A stretch of 33,291 nt of DNA from Clostridia bacterium (GCA_017525805.1 JAFXSH010000099.1:1-33291); one strand, 5' to 3'. Shown: positions 25,610 through 33,291, counted from the stretch's first letter. The notes: generated by a model from the letters alone, not told the origin. Program-made: numbers and translations.

Positions 25610-25969
25610 TCCTTGACAAATCTCTTTCCAATAGCGGTTTGTTACCTGCTATTCATCTTTATCATACTTTTCTGCCGCAAGAAGAAACTCAACAATGATT
25701 CCGCCGTACATGAGTTCATTCTTGATATTCATAATGCTTGTTGTTCATGCGTACCATTTGAATTCCCTTCCTTTCGTAAGCGGAAATGGGAAATTGGAGT
25801 CCTTATATGTTTTCCTTTCTCACAATGCTCTTTCATTGTGTCGCGTGAAGCACTTGCACAGAGGCAGTGCGCTATATCCTGTTTTCAAGGTACACGCGGT
25901 GGTAGGACAGTGAAGCCCTTTTTGCTCCGCCAAACGTATGATGCCATGCCAGAGAGAAATTGTCAAGGA
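25610..25969 (+). mobile_element. 360-bp non-autonomous IS-derived (MITE-like) element
   Basis: The left end TCCTTGACAA-TCTCT (25610 onward) is the inverted copy of the right end, whose complement reads TCCTTGACAATTTCTCT (up to 25969); similarity stops at once outside these points. The right 165 bp equals the sequence fused to the IS4-type transposase at 421-585. The inside has no transposase: only a 72-codon frame (25695-25913) that I do not recognise and which shares its last 33 residues in pattern with the frame at 421-528. I read it as a deletion derivative moved by a related full element. No clear target duplication is visible. Confidence 0.55.
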
Positions 25970-25970
25970 T
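25806..25970 (+). repeat. 165-bp repeat, copy B
   Basis: This is a gap-free match to 421-585, in the same orientation, with most of the differences clustered in the middle (about 25880-25915). It forms the right part of the MITE-like element. With copy A it brackets the whole glycan-utilisation region as direct repeats 25.4 kb apart. Confidence 0.8.
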
Positions 25971-26026
25971 GAGACTTAGGTATCAATCTTTTAAACTTTT
26001 GCTTTTCTGGCAATTCCCCATCCTTG

Positions 26027-27271
26027 TCAAATTTTTTTGTGAATGCCAATATCTTCGTTTTTATGAAAGCCCAGGGTGATGGTATCGCTGCCCTTTTTCT
26101 GACGCAGAGCGTATACCGCCGCTTCCAGCTTATCCTGCTTCTCCCGTTTTTTCTTCTGCTGATCGCCGCCCATCAGATCGAACAGGCTGACCTGCTCCGC
26201 TTCTTCCTCCGCGGGGATCAGTTTTGTCACGCCTACCGTGAGGGCACGAATGGGCGCGCTTTCTCCAATGCTCCAGTTGCTTTCGATCAAGTCCATGGCC
26301 ATCTTCTGAATTTCGTGCTGCAAATAGGTGGCGTGATCCAAGGAGGTTTGTCGAGAAATCACCCGCAGATCGGGTGATTTGATCTGGACGGAGATCACGG
26401 AGCCTTTCAACTGGTGGCGGCGCAAACTGGCGGCGATTTCATCCACCAGCACGGATATACCGGCCATGATTTCTTCTTTCTTTATCAAGTCCCGCTTAAA
26501 GGTCATACCCCGACTGACGGATTTGATCTCTGGCTTATCGCCCCATTGCCGCACCTTCTCCGTATCCAGACCGTTGGCATACTGCCACAGCATTTCCCCG
26601 CCTTTACCCAGCAGCGCTTGAATCCGTTCCTTGGGCTGCACAGCCAGATCGCCGATGGTATGAATGGACTTTTTTGCCAGTACCTCCACAGACGCCTTGC
26701 CCGCGAACAGCAAATCGGAAACAGGCAGGGGCCAGAGGATTTCTTTGAAGTTATCCTCGGTGATCACCGTAGTGGCGTCTGGCTTTTTGTAATCCGATCC
26801 CATCTTGGCGAACACCTTGTTGAAAGACACGCCAACGGAGATCGTGATACCGATTTCCCGGTGTACCCGTTCCCGGATGGTATCGGCCAATTCGCAGGGC
26901 GAAAGATGATAAAACTCCGGCGCGCCGGTCATATCGAGATAGGATTCGTCGATGGACGCAGGTTCCACAAAATCCGTATAGTCGTGATAGATGGCGTTGA
27001 CCTGATCGGATATTCGTTTGTAATATTGGTGCCTGGGCGGAACAAACACGATGCCTGGGCATTTCTTTGTTGCCTGCCATACCGTGTCGGTGGTTTTCAC
27101 GCCGCACTTCTTTGCCAGTTCATTTTTCGCTACCACCACACCCAGCCTGTTTTCAGGGTCACCAGCTACAGCCATGGGAACGTCCCTTAACTCCGGGCGT
27201 TCCAATATTTCGCAGGACGCAAAGAAGTTGTTGCAATCACAATGGAAAATCAGGCGTGGTTTCTTCTCCAT
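26027..27271 (-). CDS. dinB: Y-family DNA polymerase (Pol IV type)
   Basis: A 414-residue translesion DNA polymerase. The first metal-binding Asp is D12 in FHCDCNNFFASCE, and SIDESYLD (106-113) holds D108/E109. A thumb/HhH region (SIHTIGDLA...ALLGKGGEMLWQYANG, in parts) and a little-finger domain (SVSRGMTFKRDL) follow. QVSLFD near the C-terminus is a beta-clamp binding motif. Start ATG 27271 has AAGGAGG 8 bases upstream and gives the usual N-terminus; earlier codons up to 27343 overlap the promoter. Cys11-x-Cys13 replaces the more common Asp-M-D context but is seen in clostridial members. It stands alone, with its own promoter. Confidence 0.9.
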   Translation of the reverse strand: MEKKPRLIFHCDCNNFFASCEILERPELRDVPMAVAGDPENRLGVVVAKNELAKKCGVKTTDTVWQATKKCPGIVFVPPRHQYYKRISDQVNAIYHDYTDFVEPASIDESYLDMTGAPEFYHLSPCELADTIRERVHREIGITISVGVSFNKVFAKMGSDYKKPDATTVITEDNFKEILWPLPVSDLLFAGKASVEVLAKKSIHTIGDLAVQPKERIQALLGKGGEMLWQYANGLDTEKVRQWGDKPEIKSVSRGMTFKRDLIKKEEIMAGISVLVDEIAASLRRHQLKGSVISVQIKSPDLRVISRQTSLDHATYLQHEIQKMAMDLIESNWSIGESAPIRALTVGVTKLIPAEEEAEQVSLFDLMGGDQQKKKREKQDKLEAAVYALRQKKGSDTITLGFHKNEDIGIHKKI

Positions 27272-27314
27272 GACAGCCACCTCCTTTGCCATCTCCTTTG
27301 CTCTATTCAACGAT

Positions 27315-27343
27315 ATTATATCGAAAACGCAAATATCGATCAA
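27315..27343 (-). promoter_or_regulatory. Promoter of the Y-family polymerase gene, with overlapping palindrome
   Basis: Minus strand TTGATC (27338-27343) and a perfect TATAAT (27315-27320) with a 17-bp spacer. The -10 lies inside a 13-bp perfect palindrome, CGATATTATATCG (27311-27323, plus strand), and a further AATATCG copy sits at 27333-27339. A repressor site is likely; it does not match the usual Gram-positive LexA box. Confidence 0.6.
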
Positions 27344-27455
27344 TAGGAGTATCAGTATTCACGAAAAAGAAAATGACCCATCAGAAAATGCCCTCCGAGT
27401 CTGAGGAAAAGTACCTGCTGAAAATAGAAATCACCTCGTTTTTGATAATAAAATA

Positions 27456-27479
27456 GCCATGCTTGACTTGCAGCATGGC
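27456..27479. promoter_or_regulatory. Inverted repeat over the -35 of the aminotransferase operon
   Basis: GCCATGCT (27456-27463) and AGCATGGC (27472-27479) are perfect 8-bp arms around an 8-bp centre that includes the first bases of the -35 box. A dimeric regulator site is the simplest reading; no candidate regulator is adjacent. Confidence 0.5.
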
Positions 27480-27496
27480 ACGGATTCGGGTATAAT
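27468..27496 (+). promoter_or_regulatory. Promoter of the aminotransferase/glycosyltransferase operon
   Basis: TTGCAG (27468-27473), 17 bp, then a perfect TATAAT (27491-27496) preceded by GGG. The leader before the first gene is about 120 bases, with no recognised riboswitch. Confidence 0.6.
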
Positions 27497-27624
27497 ATCA
27501 GAAAACAGGTGCTGGTTCCTGCGATCACTGATATTTTGGCGTCTGATCCGAAAGATTATTTACACGAAACCACTGACAGAAAAAGTGAGTATTTGTAAGG
27601 TTTTCAGTAGTGGGAGGATGGAAG

Positions 27625-28755
27625 ATGATCAATTTCAATATTGCGCCTTTTACCGGCAAAGAACTGGAGTACGTAAAGCAAGCCATAGACAACCATAAAA
27701 TCTGCGGCGACGGCATCTTCACAAAGAAATGCAATGCTTGGCTGGAGGAGCGGTTCCATGCGCAGAAAGTACTGCTGACCACAAGCGGCTCGGCTGCGCT
27801 TGACATGGCAGCTATGCTTTGCGATCTTCAGCCTGGCGACGAAGTGATCCTGCCCAGCTATACGTTTTCCAGCACGGCGAACGCTTTTGTATTGGTCGGG
27901 GCCAAACTGGTATTTGTGGATATTCGGCCCGACACGATGAATATTGACGAAACGAAAATCGAAGCGGCCATTACGGAAAAAACGAAAGTGATCGTTCCCG
28001 TTCATTATGCCGGCGTTTCCTGCGAAATGGACGCCATCATGGATATTGCAAAGCGGCACCATCTGAAAGTGGTGGAGGACGCGGCGCAGGGCGTGATGAG
28101 TACGTACAAAGGACGGGCTTTGGGTACCATCGGCGACTTCGGCTGTTATTCCTTCCATGAGTCAAAAAATTATTCCATGGGCGAGGGCGGCGCGCTGGTG
28201 ATCAACGATGCGCAATACAATGAAGCCGCTGAAGTCCTTTGGGAGAAGGGAACAAACCGTTCCAAGTTTTTCCGCGGTCAGGTAGATAAATATACGTGGG
28301 TTGATTTCGGCGACAGCTATCTTCCCAGCGATATGAACGCGGCGTATCTTTGGGCGCAGTTGGAATTGGCGGATGAAATCAACGAGGATAGACTGGCCAC
28401 ATGGAACAAGTATTACGAAGCGTTTAAACCACTTCAGGAGGCAGGAAGAATTGCGTTGTCAACTGTTCCAGATGAGTGTGTCCACAACGCTCATATGTTC
28501 TATATTAAATGCAGGGATTTGGAAGACAGAACAATATTTATCTCACACATGAAGAATAAAGATATCCAATGTGTGTTTCACTATATTCCGCTTCATTCCG
28601 CGCCTGCTGGCATAAAATTTGGCCGATTCCACGGGAAAGAGCAATACACGACTCCGGAAAGTGAACGTTTGGTTCGATTGCCGATATATTATCATATTGA
28701 ACACCAGGAAGCGGAAAAAGTCATTCATGAAACATTGCGGTACTTCAACAGCTAA
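27625..28755 (+). CDS. wecE: dTDP-4-amino-4,6-dideoxygalactose-type transaminase
   Basis: A 376-residue PLP-dependent sugar aminotransferase of the DegT/DnrJ/EryC1/StrS family, closest by motif to WecE (RffA), which converts dTDP-4-keto-6-deoxyglucose to the 4-amino sugar. The PLP Lys is K181 in SFHESKNYSMGEGGA; D152 lies in VVEDAAQG, and TTSGSAALDMAAM and PSYTFSSTANAF bind the cofactor. Start ATG 27625 follows GGAGGATG; an earlier frame start at 27610 overlaps this site. No dTDP-glucose synthase or dehydratase is present here, so the donor must be made elsewhere. The 3' third (after about 28440) is visibly more AT-rich than the 5' part. Confidence 0.88.
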   Translation: MINFNIAPFTGKELEYVKQAIDNHKICGDGIFTKKCNAWLEERFHAQKVLLTTSGSAALDMAAMLCDLQPGDEVILPSYTFSSTANAFVLVGAKLVFVDIRPDTMNIDETKIEAAITEKTKVIVPVHYAGVSCEMDAIMDIAKRHHLKVVEDAAQGVMSTYKGRALGTIGDFGCYSFHESKNYSMGEGGALVINDAQYNEAAEVLWEKGTNRSKFFRGQVDKYTWVDFGDSYLPSDMNAAYLWAQLELADEINEDRLATWNKYYEAFKPLQEAGRIALSTVPDECVHNAHMFYIKCRDLEDRTIFISHMKNKDIQCVFHYIPLHSAPAGIKFGRFHGKEQYTTPESERLVRLPIYYHIEHQEAEKVIHETLRYFNS

Positions 28756-28770
28756 ACAGAGGATAGAATA

Positions 28771-29712
28771 ATGCGAAAAATCAGCTTTGTCATTCCATGC
28801 TACCACAGTGCCCAGACCGTAGGAAACGTTGTCCGAGATATCGTCGATACCGTGCTTGTGCGGAGTGAGTTTCAGTATGAAATCATCTTGGTGAATGACA
28901 ATCCGCCAGACGATACGTGGAGAGTTATCTGCGAAATGTGCCGGAATAATCCCAATATTCACGGCATTTGCTTCACAAAAAACTTTGGCCAGCACGCAGC
29001 GCTTATGGCCGGATACAGAAAGGTGACGGGAGATATTGTCGTCAGTCTTGACGATGATGGACAGAACCCGCCTCAGGAGATGTTCAAGCTGATAGACGCA
29101 TTGAATGAAAAGACGGATCTGGTATATGCGAAATATATACAAAAAAAGTGTTCTTTCTTTCGTAATTTTGGCAGCAAAGTCAATGACTGGATGGTGCAAT
29201 GGCTGCTCAATAAGCCCAAAGAGCTTTATCTTGCAAGCTACTACGCGGCAAAAAGATTTATCATTGATGAAATGGTAAAATGTGAAAATCCTTTCCCGTA
29301 TATTGATGGACTTGCGTTGCGCTCTACGTCTGAATATATAAATGTCGATATCGTCCATAAAGAGAGAGTGGCAGGAAATAGTGGATATAGCGTCGCAAAA
29401 CTTCTGGGGCTGTGGATGAATGGTTTGACGTCCTTTTCAGTGAAACCGCTTCGTATTGCCACTTTTTCTGGCTTTTGCATTTCCCTGTTTGGATTGGTTC
29501 TTGCTATTATCATTATTATTCAAAAATTGATCCTAAAAGACTCTGTATCTGCCGGTTGGCCAAGCATCATGACGGTTGTTCTGATTCTGGACGGAGCGAT
29601 CATGATAATGCTTGGATTGGTTGGAGAATATGTGGGTCGGATTTATGTTACGATGAACAAAAGCCCACAGTATGTGATAAAAGATGAAGTTAACCCGATT
29701 GACACAGAATGA
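28771..29712 (+). CDS. GT2 family glycosyltransferase, membrane-anchored (GtrB/ArnC-like)
   Basis: A 313-residue family 2 transferase. SFVIPCYHSAQTV starts the GT-A fold, VND (41-43) and the metal-binding DDDG (94-97, in SLDDDGQNPP) follow, and two transmembrane helices close the chain (about 229-250 and 262-285). This plan is that of polyprenyl-phosphate sugar transferases such as GtrB, DPM1-like proteins and ArnC. With the aminotransferase next to it, transfer of a 4-amino-4,6-dideoxy sugar to undecaprenyl phosphate is plausible. The gap to the upstream gene is 15 bases. Base composition is clearly more AT-rich than neighbours, a sign of separate origin. Confidence 0.87.
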   Translation: MRKISFVIPCYHSAQTVGNVVRDIVDTVLVRSEFQYEIILVNDNPPDDTWRVICEMCRNNPNIHGICFTKNFGQHAALMAGYRKVTGDIVVSLDDDGQNPPQEMFKLIDALNEKTDLVYAKYIQKKCSFFRNFGSKVNDWMVQWLLNKPKELYLASYYAAKRFIIDEMVKCENPFPYIDGLALRSTSEYINVDIVHKERVAGNSGYSVAKLLGLWMNGLTSFSVKPLRIATFSGFCISLFGLVLAIIIIIQKLILKDSVSAGWPSIMTVVLILDGAIMIMLGLVGEYVGRIYVTMNKSPQYVIKDEVNPIDTE

Positions 29713-29738
29713 AAACATAGAGAGGCTATGACCTTGTC

Positions 29739-30845
29739 ATGTGTAAACATCTTGCTATTATCGGCGCGAGCTATTTGCAGCTCCCCCTGATCGAGAAAGC
29801 CAAGGAAATGGGTTATACCACGCATGTGTTCGCTTGGAAGGCGAATGATGTTGGCGAGGCTGCCGCGGATCATTTCTATCCGATCAGTATCGTTGAAAAG
29901 GAGCTGATCCTGAAAAAATGCAGGGAAATCCGGATTTGCGGTATATGCAGCATCGCTTCTGATCTGGCGGCGATCACGGTCAATTATATCGCGTGCGCAC
30001 TGGGACTGCCGGGCAATACCATGGAGGCAACCCTGAAAAGTACAAATAAGCATCTCATGCGGCTTGCTTTTGAGGAGGCGGGCGATCCGAGTCCACGGAG
30101 CATACTGGTCGAGGACGCGGCGCAGGCCGAGGGGCTTGCTCTCCAGTATCCCGTGATCATCAAGCCAACGGATCGCAGCGGCAGCCGCGGGATCTGTAAA
30201 GTCGAAATGGAAGATGAACTGAAACCGGCGATTTGCGCCGCCATGGAAAACGGATTTGAAAAAAAGGCGCTGATTGAGGAGTACGTCGAAGGACAGGAAT
30301 ACAGCGTGGAATACATTTCATACAAGGGCATGCATCATTTCCTTGCCATGACTTTGAAATACACCACTGGCGCGCCGCATTTTATCGAAACAGGCCATAG
30401 GGAACCGGCCCCAGTCAGCGCTGAAACGCTGGAAAACGTAAAAAAGGTATGCAATCACGCCTTAACGACCTTGGGAATCGAAAACAGCGCGTCCCATACG
30501 GAGGTAAAGATCAGGGCGGATGGCACGATCAGGATCATCGAGATCGGCGGAAGGATGGGCGGTGACTGCATCGGCAGCGACCTGGTGCAGCTTTCAACTG
30601 GATATGATTTCGTTCGGATGGTAATTCAGGTTGCTTGTGGGATCGAGCCGGATTTTTCGATCGTGGGTACGCCACACCTTGTTGAATCCCGCTTCATATT
30701 GTCGAAGGAGGATGCTGAGGAACTTGAGCGGCTGGAAAAAGAAGAGCCGGAGAAGCTGATTAAAATTGTGGATTATCATCCGGAAAAGATCGGAACGACA
30801 ACCGACAGCTCCAATCGTGCCGGATGTTATATCAGAAGAATATGA
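29739..30845 (+). CDS. ATP-grasp domain carboxylate-amine ligase
   Basis: A 368-residue ATP-grasp protein. A Rossmann-like N-terminal domain (LAIIGASYLQLPLIEKAKEMG, shown in part) is followed by the ATP-grasp fold: YPVIIKPTDRSGSRGI with the ATP-binding Lys and glycine loop, ALIEEYVEGQEYSVE, and the metal-binding IRIIEIGGRMGGD. Such proteins join a carboxylate to an amine using ATP. Beside a 4-amino-sugar aminotransferase and a lipid-linked sugar transferase, it could attach an amino acid to the sugar amine; that is inference, and other peptide or purine-like ligases share the fold. ATG 29739 is preceded by AGAGAGG at a long 13-base spacing; no better start is seen. Confidence 0.85.
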   Translation: MCKHLAIIGASYLQLPLIEKAKEMGYTTHVFAWKANDVGEAAADHFYPISIVEKELILKKCREIRICGICSIASDLAAITVNYIACALGLPGNTMEATLKSTNKHLMRLAFEEAGDPSPRSILVEDAAQAEGLALQYPVIIKPTDRSGSRGICKVEMEDELKPAICAAMENGFEKKALIEEYVEGQEYSVEYISYKGMHHFLAMTLKYTTGAPHFIETGHREPAPVSAETLENVKKVCNHALTTLGIENSASHTEVKIRADGTIRIIEIGGRMGGDCIGSDLVQLSTGYDFVRMVIQVACGIEPDFSIVGTPHLVESRFILSKEDAEELERLEKEEPEKLIKIVDYHPEKIGTTTDSSNRAGCYIRRI

Positions 30846-30864
30846 CGAATCGAATGGTAAACGC

Positions 30865-33291
30865 ATGAAGGGATTTTTCTTTCACGCCATCTGCAAAAAG
30901 TATTGGAAGCTGCTTCTTTCCATGCTGCTGGTATCCGCTTTCGGCAGCGCCAGCTTAACGGGTCTGGGGAGCGGCTATCTGTCGCTGAAGGAAGCCTTGT
31001 ATTTGTACGTCCGGGAAGGCGGATACCCGGACGCTTTCGTCACCACGGACGTGACCAAACGCGGGCAGATGGAAGCGCTGAAAGCCATTCCGAGCGTAGC
31101 GGAAGTGAACGCCCGGCTCATCGGCGATCTGGTGCTGGTCAACGGGGAGGGGCGGTATCTGTCCATCCGAGCCATGTCCTTTGACGAGGACGAATATCAA
31201 ATATTCCACTTTTGGGAGCGGGCGGATCAGGGTACATACGATCCGATATATCTGGAATACAATTTTGCGAAAACCGCGGGGATCAGCGTGGGCGACACAG
31301 TGCGCATCAAGGTTGGCGGCGAATTTCGTGAATATGCCGTAACGGGCATTGTTTCCAGACCTGAAACGCTGTCCATGGAGCCTTCCGACGACGCGAGCAT
31401 CAGCAGCAACGATTTCGGTTATGTTTACGCGCCCCGTTCTCTGCTGGAAAAGGAAGTGAACACGGAACACCGGGACGCCCTGGCGCAGTGGCAGGAAAAA
31501 AGCGGCGGGCTGGCCGAAGCGGAGACAAGCGCCCGGCAAGAATATGAATCCGCCCTGGAAGAGCTGAAAGGCGCGGAAGCAGAGCTGAACGAAAAAAAGG
31601 CTGAATTTGAGGAAAAGCGCCGGGAATTGGACGACCAGCAGGCGGAATTGAACCAAAGTAAAGCAGATTTGGAAAAGGCGCGGCAGGAGCTCAGCGAAAA
31701 AACAGCCGAAGCGGAAAGCAGCCAGCAGGAACTGAACGAAAAAAGGGCCGAGGCGGAAGCAAAGCAGGCCGAATTGGAGCAGGCTCAGATAGAGCTTGAT
31801 GAAAAGCGCGCGGAATTGGAGGAAACCGAAAAAACGCTGTCGGAGCAGCGGGACGCCCTCATAGAACAGCGCGAGGAAGCGCGTGCGCAGTTGGCTTCCC
31901 TGCAAAGCGCGAAGGAAGAATTGTTGGAGGGCCAAAAAACCCTGGAAAAGGAACGGGCGAAAGCCCTGGATAAGCGGTGGGAACTCAATTCCGCCCGGGC
32001 GCAGCTTGTATCAAAACGCGCCGAGGTGGAACAGCAGCTTGCCGCGCTAAGCCTTGCCAAGAGCTATCTGACGCAGCTGAATCAGGCGGCGGAGGCCATC
32101 TCCGCCGAATCCGACCTTTATCAGCAAACGCAGGCAGCCATAGAGGAATTGGACCGGCTGCTGGCCGATGCGGAAGCGATGGAGCGCCGTTTAGAGCAGG
32201 CGCAAGCGAGCCTGGCGGCGACAGACGCCGCCCTAAATACTGCGGAGGGCATGGGGTTGGATACAAACGAACTGATTGCCCAGCGGCAGGAAATCTTAAA
32301 CGGTCTTTGGGCAATGGGCATATCCGAGTCAATGCTCGACAGCACGCTAAAACAGCTCCGGGCGTCCATCGCCGAAATGCAGACCCAGCGGTCAGCCTTG
32401 CAGGATCAGCTTTCCGCCTCGCGGGATACCGATCAGCTGCAAGCGGAAGCAGATGCGCTGCGGTATCAGATGAACGCTCTGCTGGACGGCTTCACGGGAC
32501 AGCAAAACGTTTCCGAAGAGATGCTGGACAGCGCTATTGAACAGGCGAACGACGGCTTGAACCAGATCGACAGCGGTATCGCCCAGATCGACGAAGGCCT
32601 GTGGCAGATTAGAGTGGGCCTTAAGCAGGCCAACGAAAAGGAAGCGGAGATTCAGGATGGTCTGGCCCAAATTCAGGAAGGGGAAGCGCTGCTGAACGAG
32701 GCGCTTGCGCAAATGGATGATGGGCTTCACCAAATGGACGAGGGGCTTGCCCAAATCGCGGACGGCTACCGGGAAATTGCGGATTATCAGGCCCAGATCG
32801 ACAGCGGTTCATCCGAGCTGGCCGAAGGCTTTGCCCAGATCGCCGATTATCAGGCGCAGTTGGACGAAGGCTTTGAACAAATCAGGGCGGGAGAAGAAGA
32901 GATCGACGCCGCGCTGGCGCAGATCGAGGACGGGGAAACGCAGATCGCCGACGCCATCGCCGACGCGGAACGGCAGATCAAAGACGGCGAAGAGCAGCTC
33001 AGCAGCGCGCGGACGGAGGCGGAAAACGGCTGGATCGAAACACTGGCGGAATTTGCCGATTTAGAAAACGAATTAAATAAAGCATATGAGGAACTGTCCG
33101 AATGGGAAGGCTACCAGGTTTTCTGCAATCAGTTCCTGCTTCGTTTTTCACCAGAGGCGTCACCCGACGCTGTTTTGGAAGATGTGAAGAAGGCGCTGTC
33201 GGAGGCCGGCGTGGAGGTAAAAAGCACCGTTCTTTATGAATCTTCCCCCATCAATCGGCGCATAACCAATAACCTGATCCCCATCGAAACC
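30865..33291 (+). CDS. FtsX-like ABC permease with giant coiled-coil insertion (3' end outside window)
   Basis: The frame is open from ATG 30865 to the window end (809 codons). A transmembrane helix (about 12-32, YWKLLLSMLLVSAFGSAS) is followed by a MacB-like extracellular domain (about 35-190, with AIPSVAEVNARLIG and GISVGDTVRIKVGG). Then about 550 residues are almost pure coiled coil: Glu/Ala/Gln/Leu heptads and, after about residue 560, repeated (D/E)GLxQIxxG units. From about 745 an ordinary domain resumes (YQVFCNQFLLRFSPEAS), as if the coil were inserted in the extracellular domain. The FtsX membrane helices are expected beyond 33291. There is no strong ribosome site; it starts 19 bases after the ligase stop and may be coupled. 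YhgE/Pip proteins have similar coils, an alternative kinship. Confidence 0.75.
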   Translation, partial: MKGFFFHAICKKYWKLLLSMLLVSAFGSASLTGLGSGYLSLKEALYLYVREGGYPDAFVTTDVTKRGQMEALKAIPSVAEVNARLIGDLVLVNGEGRYLSIRAMSFDEDEYQIFHFWERADQGTYDPIYLEYNFAKTAGISVGDTVRIKVGGEFREYAVTGIVSRPETLSMEPSDDASISSNDFGYVYAPRSLLEKEVNTEHRDALAQWQEKSGGLAEAETSARQEYESALEELKGAEAELNEKKAEFEEKRRELDDQQAELNQSKADLEKARQELSEKTAEAESSQQELNEKRAEAEAKQAELEQAQIELDEKRAELEETEKTLSEQRDALIEQREEARAQLASLQSAKEELLEGQKTLEKERAKALDKRWELNSARAQLVSKRAEVEQQLAALSLAKSYLTQLNQAAEAISAESDLYQQTQAAIEELDRLLADAEAMERRLEQAQASLAATDAALNTAEGMGLDTNELIAQRQEILNGLWAMGISESMLDSTLKQLRASIAEMQTQRSALQDQLSASRDTDQLQAEADALRYQMNALLDGFTGQQNVSEEMLDSAIEQANDGLNQIDSGIAQIDEGLWQIRVGLKQANEKEAEIQDGLAQIQEGEALLNEALAQMDDGLHQMDEGLAQIADGYREIADYQAQIDSGSSELAEGFAQIADYQAQLDEGFEQIRAGEEEIDAALAQIEDGETQIADAIADAERQIKDGEEQLSSARTEAENGWIETLAEFADLENELNKAYEELSEWEGYQVFCNQFLLRFSPEASPDAVLEDVKKALSEAGVEVKSTVLYESSPINRRITNNLIPIET

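Noticed and set aside
30955..31935. A 326-codon minus-strand frame rich in Phe, Leu and Gln, looking like a membrane protein
   Set aside because: It is the reverse of the coiled-coil repeats of the FtsX-like gene; Leu/Phe richness comes from reversed Glu, Lys and Gln codons.
32540..33000. Tandem DNA repeats
   Set aside because: The periodicity is in the protein (coiled-coil heptads and GLxQI units); at DNA level the units have diverged.

Overview
The window looks like a chromosomal segment of a moderately GC-rich, carbohydrate-degrading member of the Firmicutes (Clostridia). The evidence is strong AGGAGG-type ribosome binding sites, solute-binding-protein ABC sugar import with no outer-membrane (SusC/D) genes, a perfect Gram-positive cre-type operator, and cytoplasmic glycosidases. 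A rumen or gut clostridial lineage is my inference; no rRNA or other taxonomic marker is present.

Layout. (1) 1-586: truncated IS4-type transposase ending in an IS-like right end. (2) 657-1907 (-): AAA_14/DUF4143 ATPase with its own promoter and a TTG start. (3) 2087-2987 (-): decayed remnants of a short-chain dehydrogenase and a ferredoxin-type aldo/keto reductase. (4) 2988-12593 (-): a catabolic gene run, read from the promoter at 12673 downward: GH9, ROK kinase, NagB-like deaminase, Gfo/Idh oxidoreductase, MATE exporter, ThuA-like protein, a glycosidase remnant, and GH42 beta-galactosidase. The GH9 promoter has a perfect cre sequence in its 17-bp spacer. (5) 13182-16342 (-): GH2 glycosidase and an AraC-type regulator. 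(6) 16660-25473 (+): divergent from the regulator, a secreted solute-binding protein, two CUT1-type permeases, GH88 unsaturated uronyl hydrolase, GH3 beta-glucosidase-like enzyme and an unrecognised 573-residue protein, ending at a hairpin terminator. Two ATATTTGCAAT direct repeats exactly 21 bp apart abut the -35 of this operon's promoter, the classic geometry of an AraC activator. (7) 25610-25969: a 360-bp element with terminal inverted repeats whose right 165 bp is a second copy of the sequence at 421-585. (8) 26027-27271 (-): Y-family DNA polymerase. (9) 27625-33291 (+): a surface-glycan-like operon of WecE-type sugar aminotransferase, GT2 glycosyltransferase, ATP-grasp ligase and a partial FtsX-type permease with a very long coiled-coil insertion.

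How it works together (inference). The ABC importer probably brings in oligosaccharides that include a 4,5-unsaturated uronic acid. GH88 removes that residue, and GH3, GH2, GH42 and GH9 trim the rest inside the cell. The NagB-like protein and ROK kinase suggest amino sugars among the products, and the Gfo/Idh plus ThuA pair suggests a redox step on glycosides. The unrecognised protein at 23752-25473 is the best candidate for a new enzyme. Its place beside GH88 and its apparent alpha-helical make-up suggest an oligosaccharide lyase or a related alpha/alpha-toroid hydrolase. No transport ATPase is encoded here, as is usual for CUT1 systems that share one.
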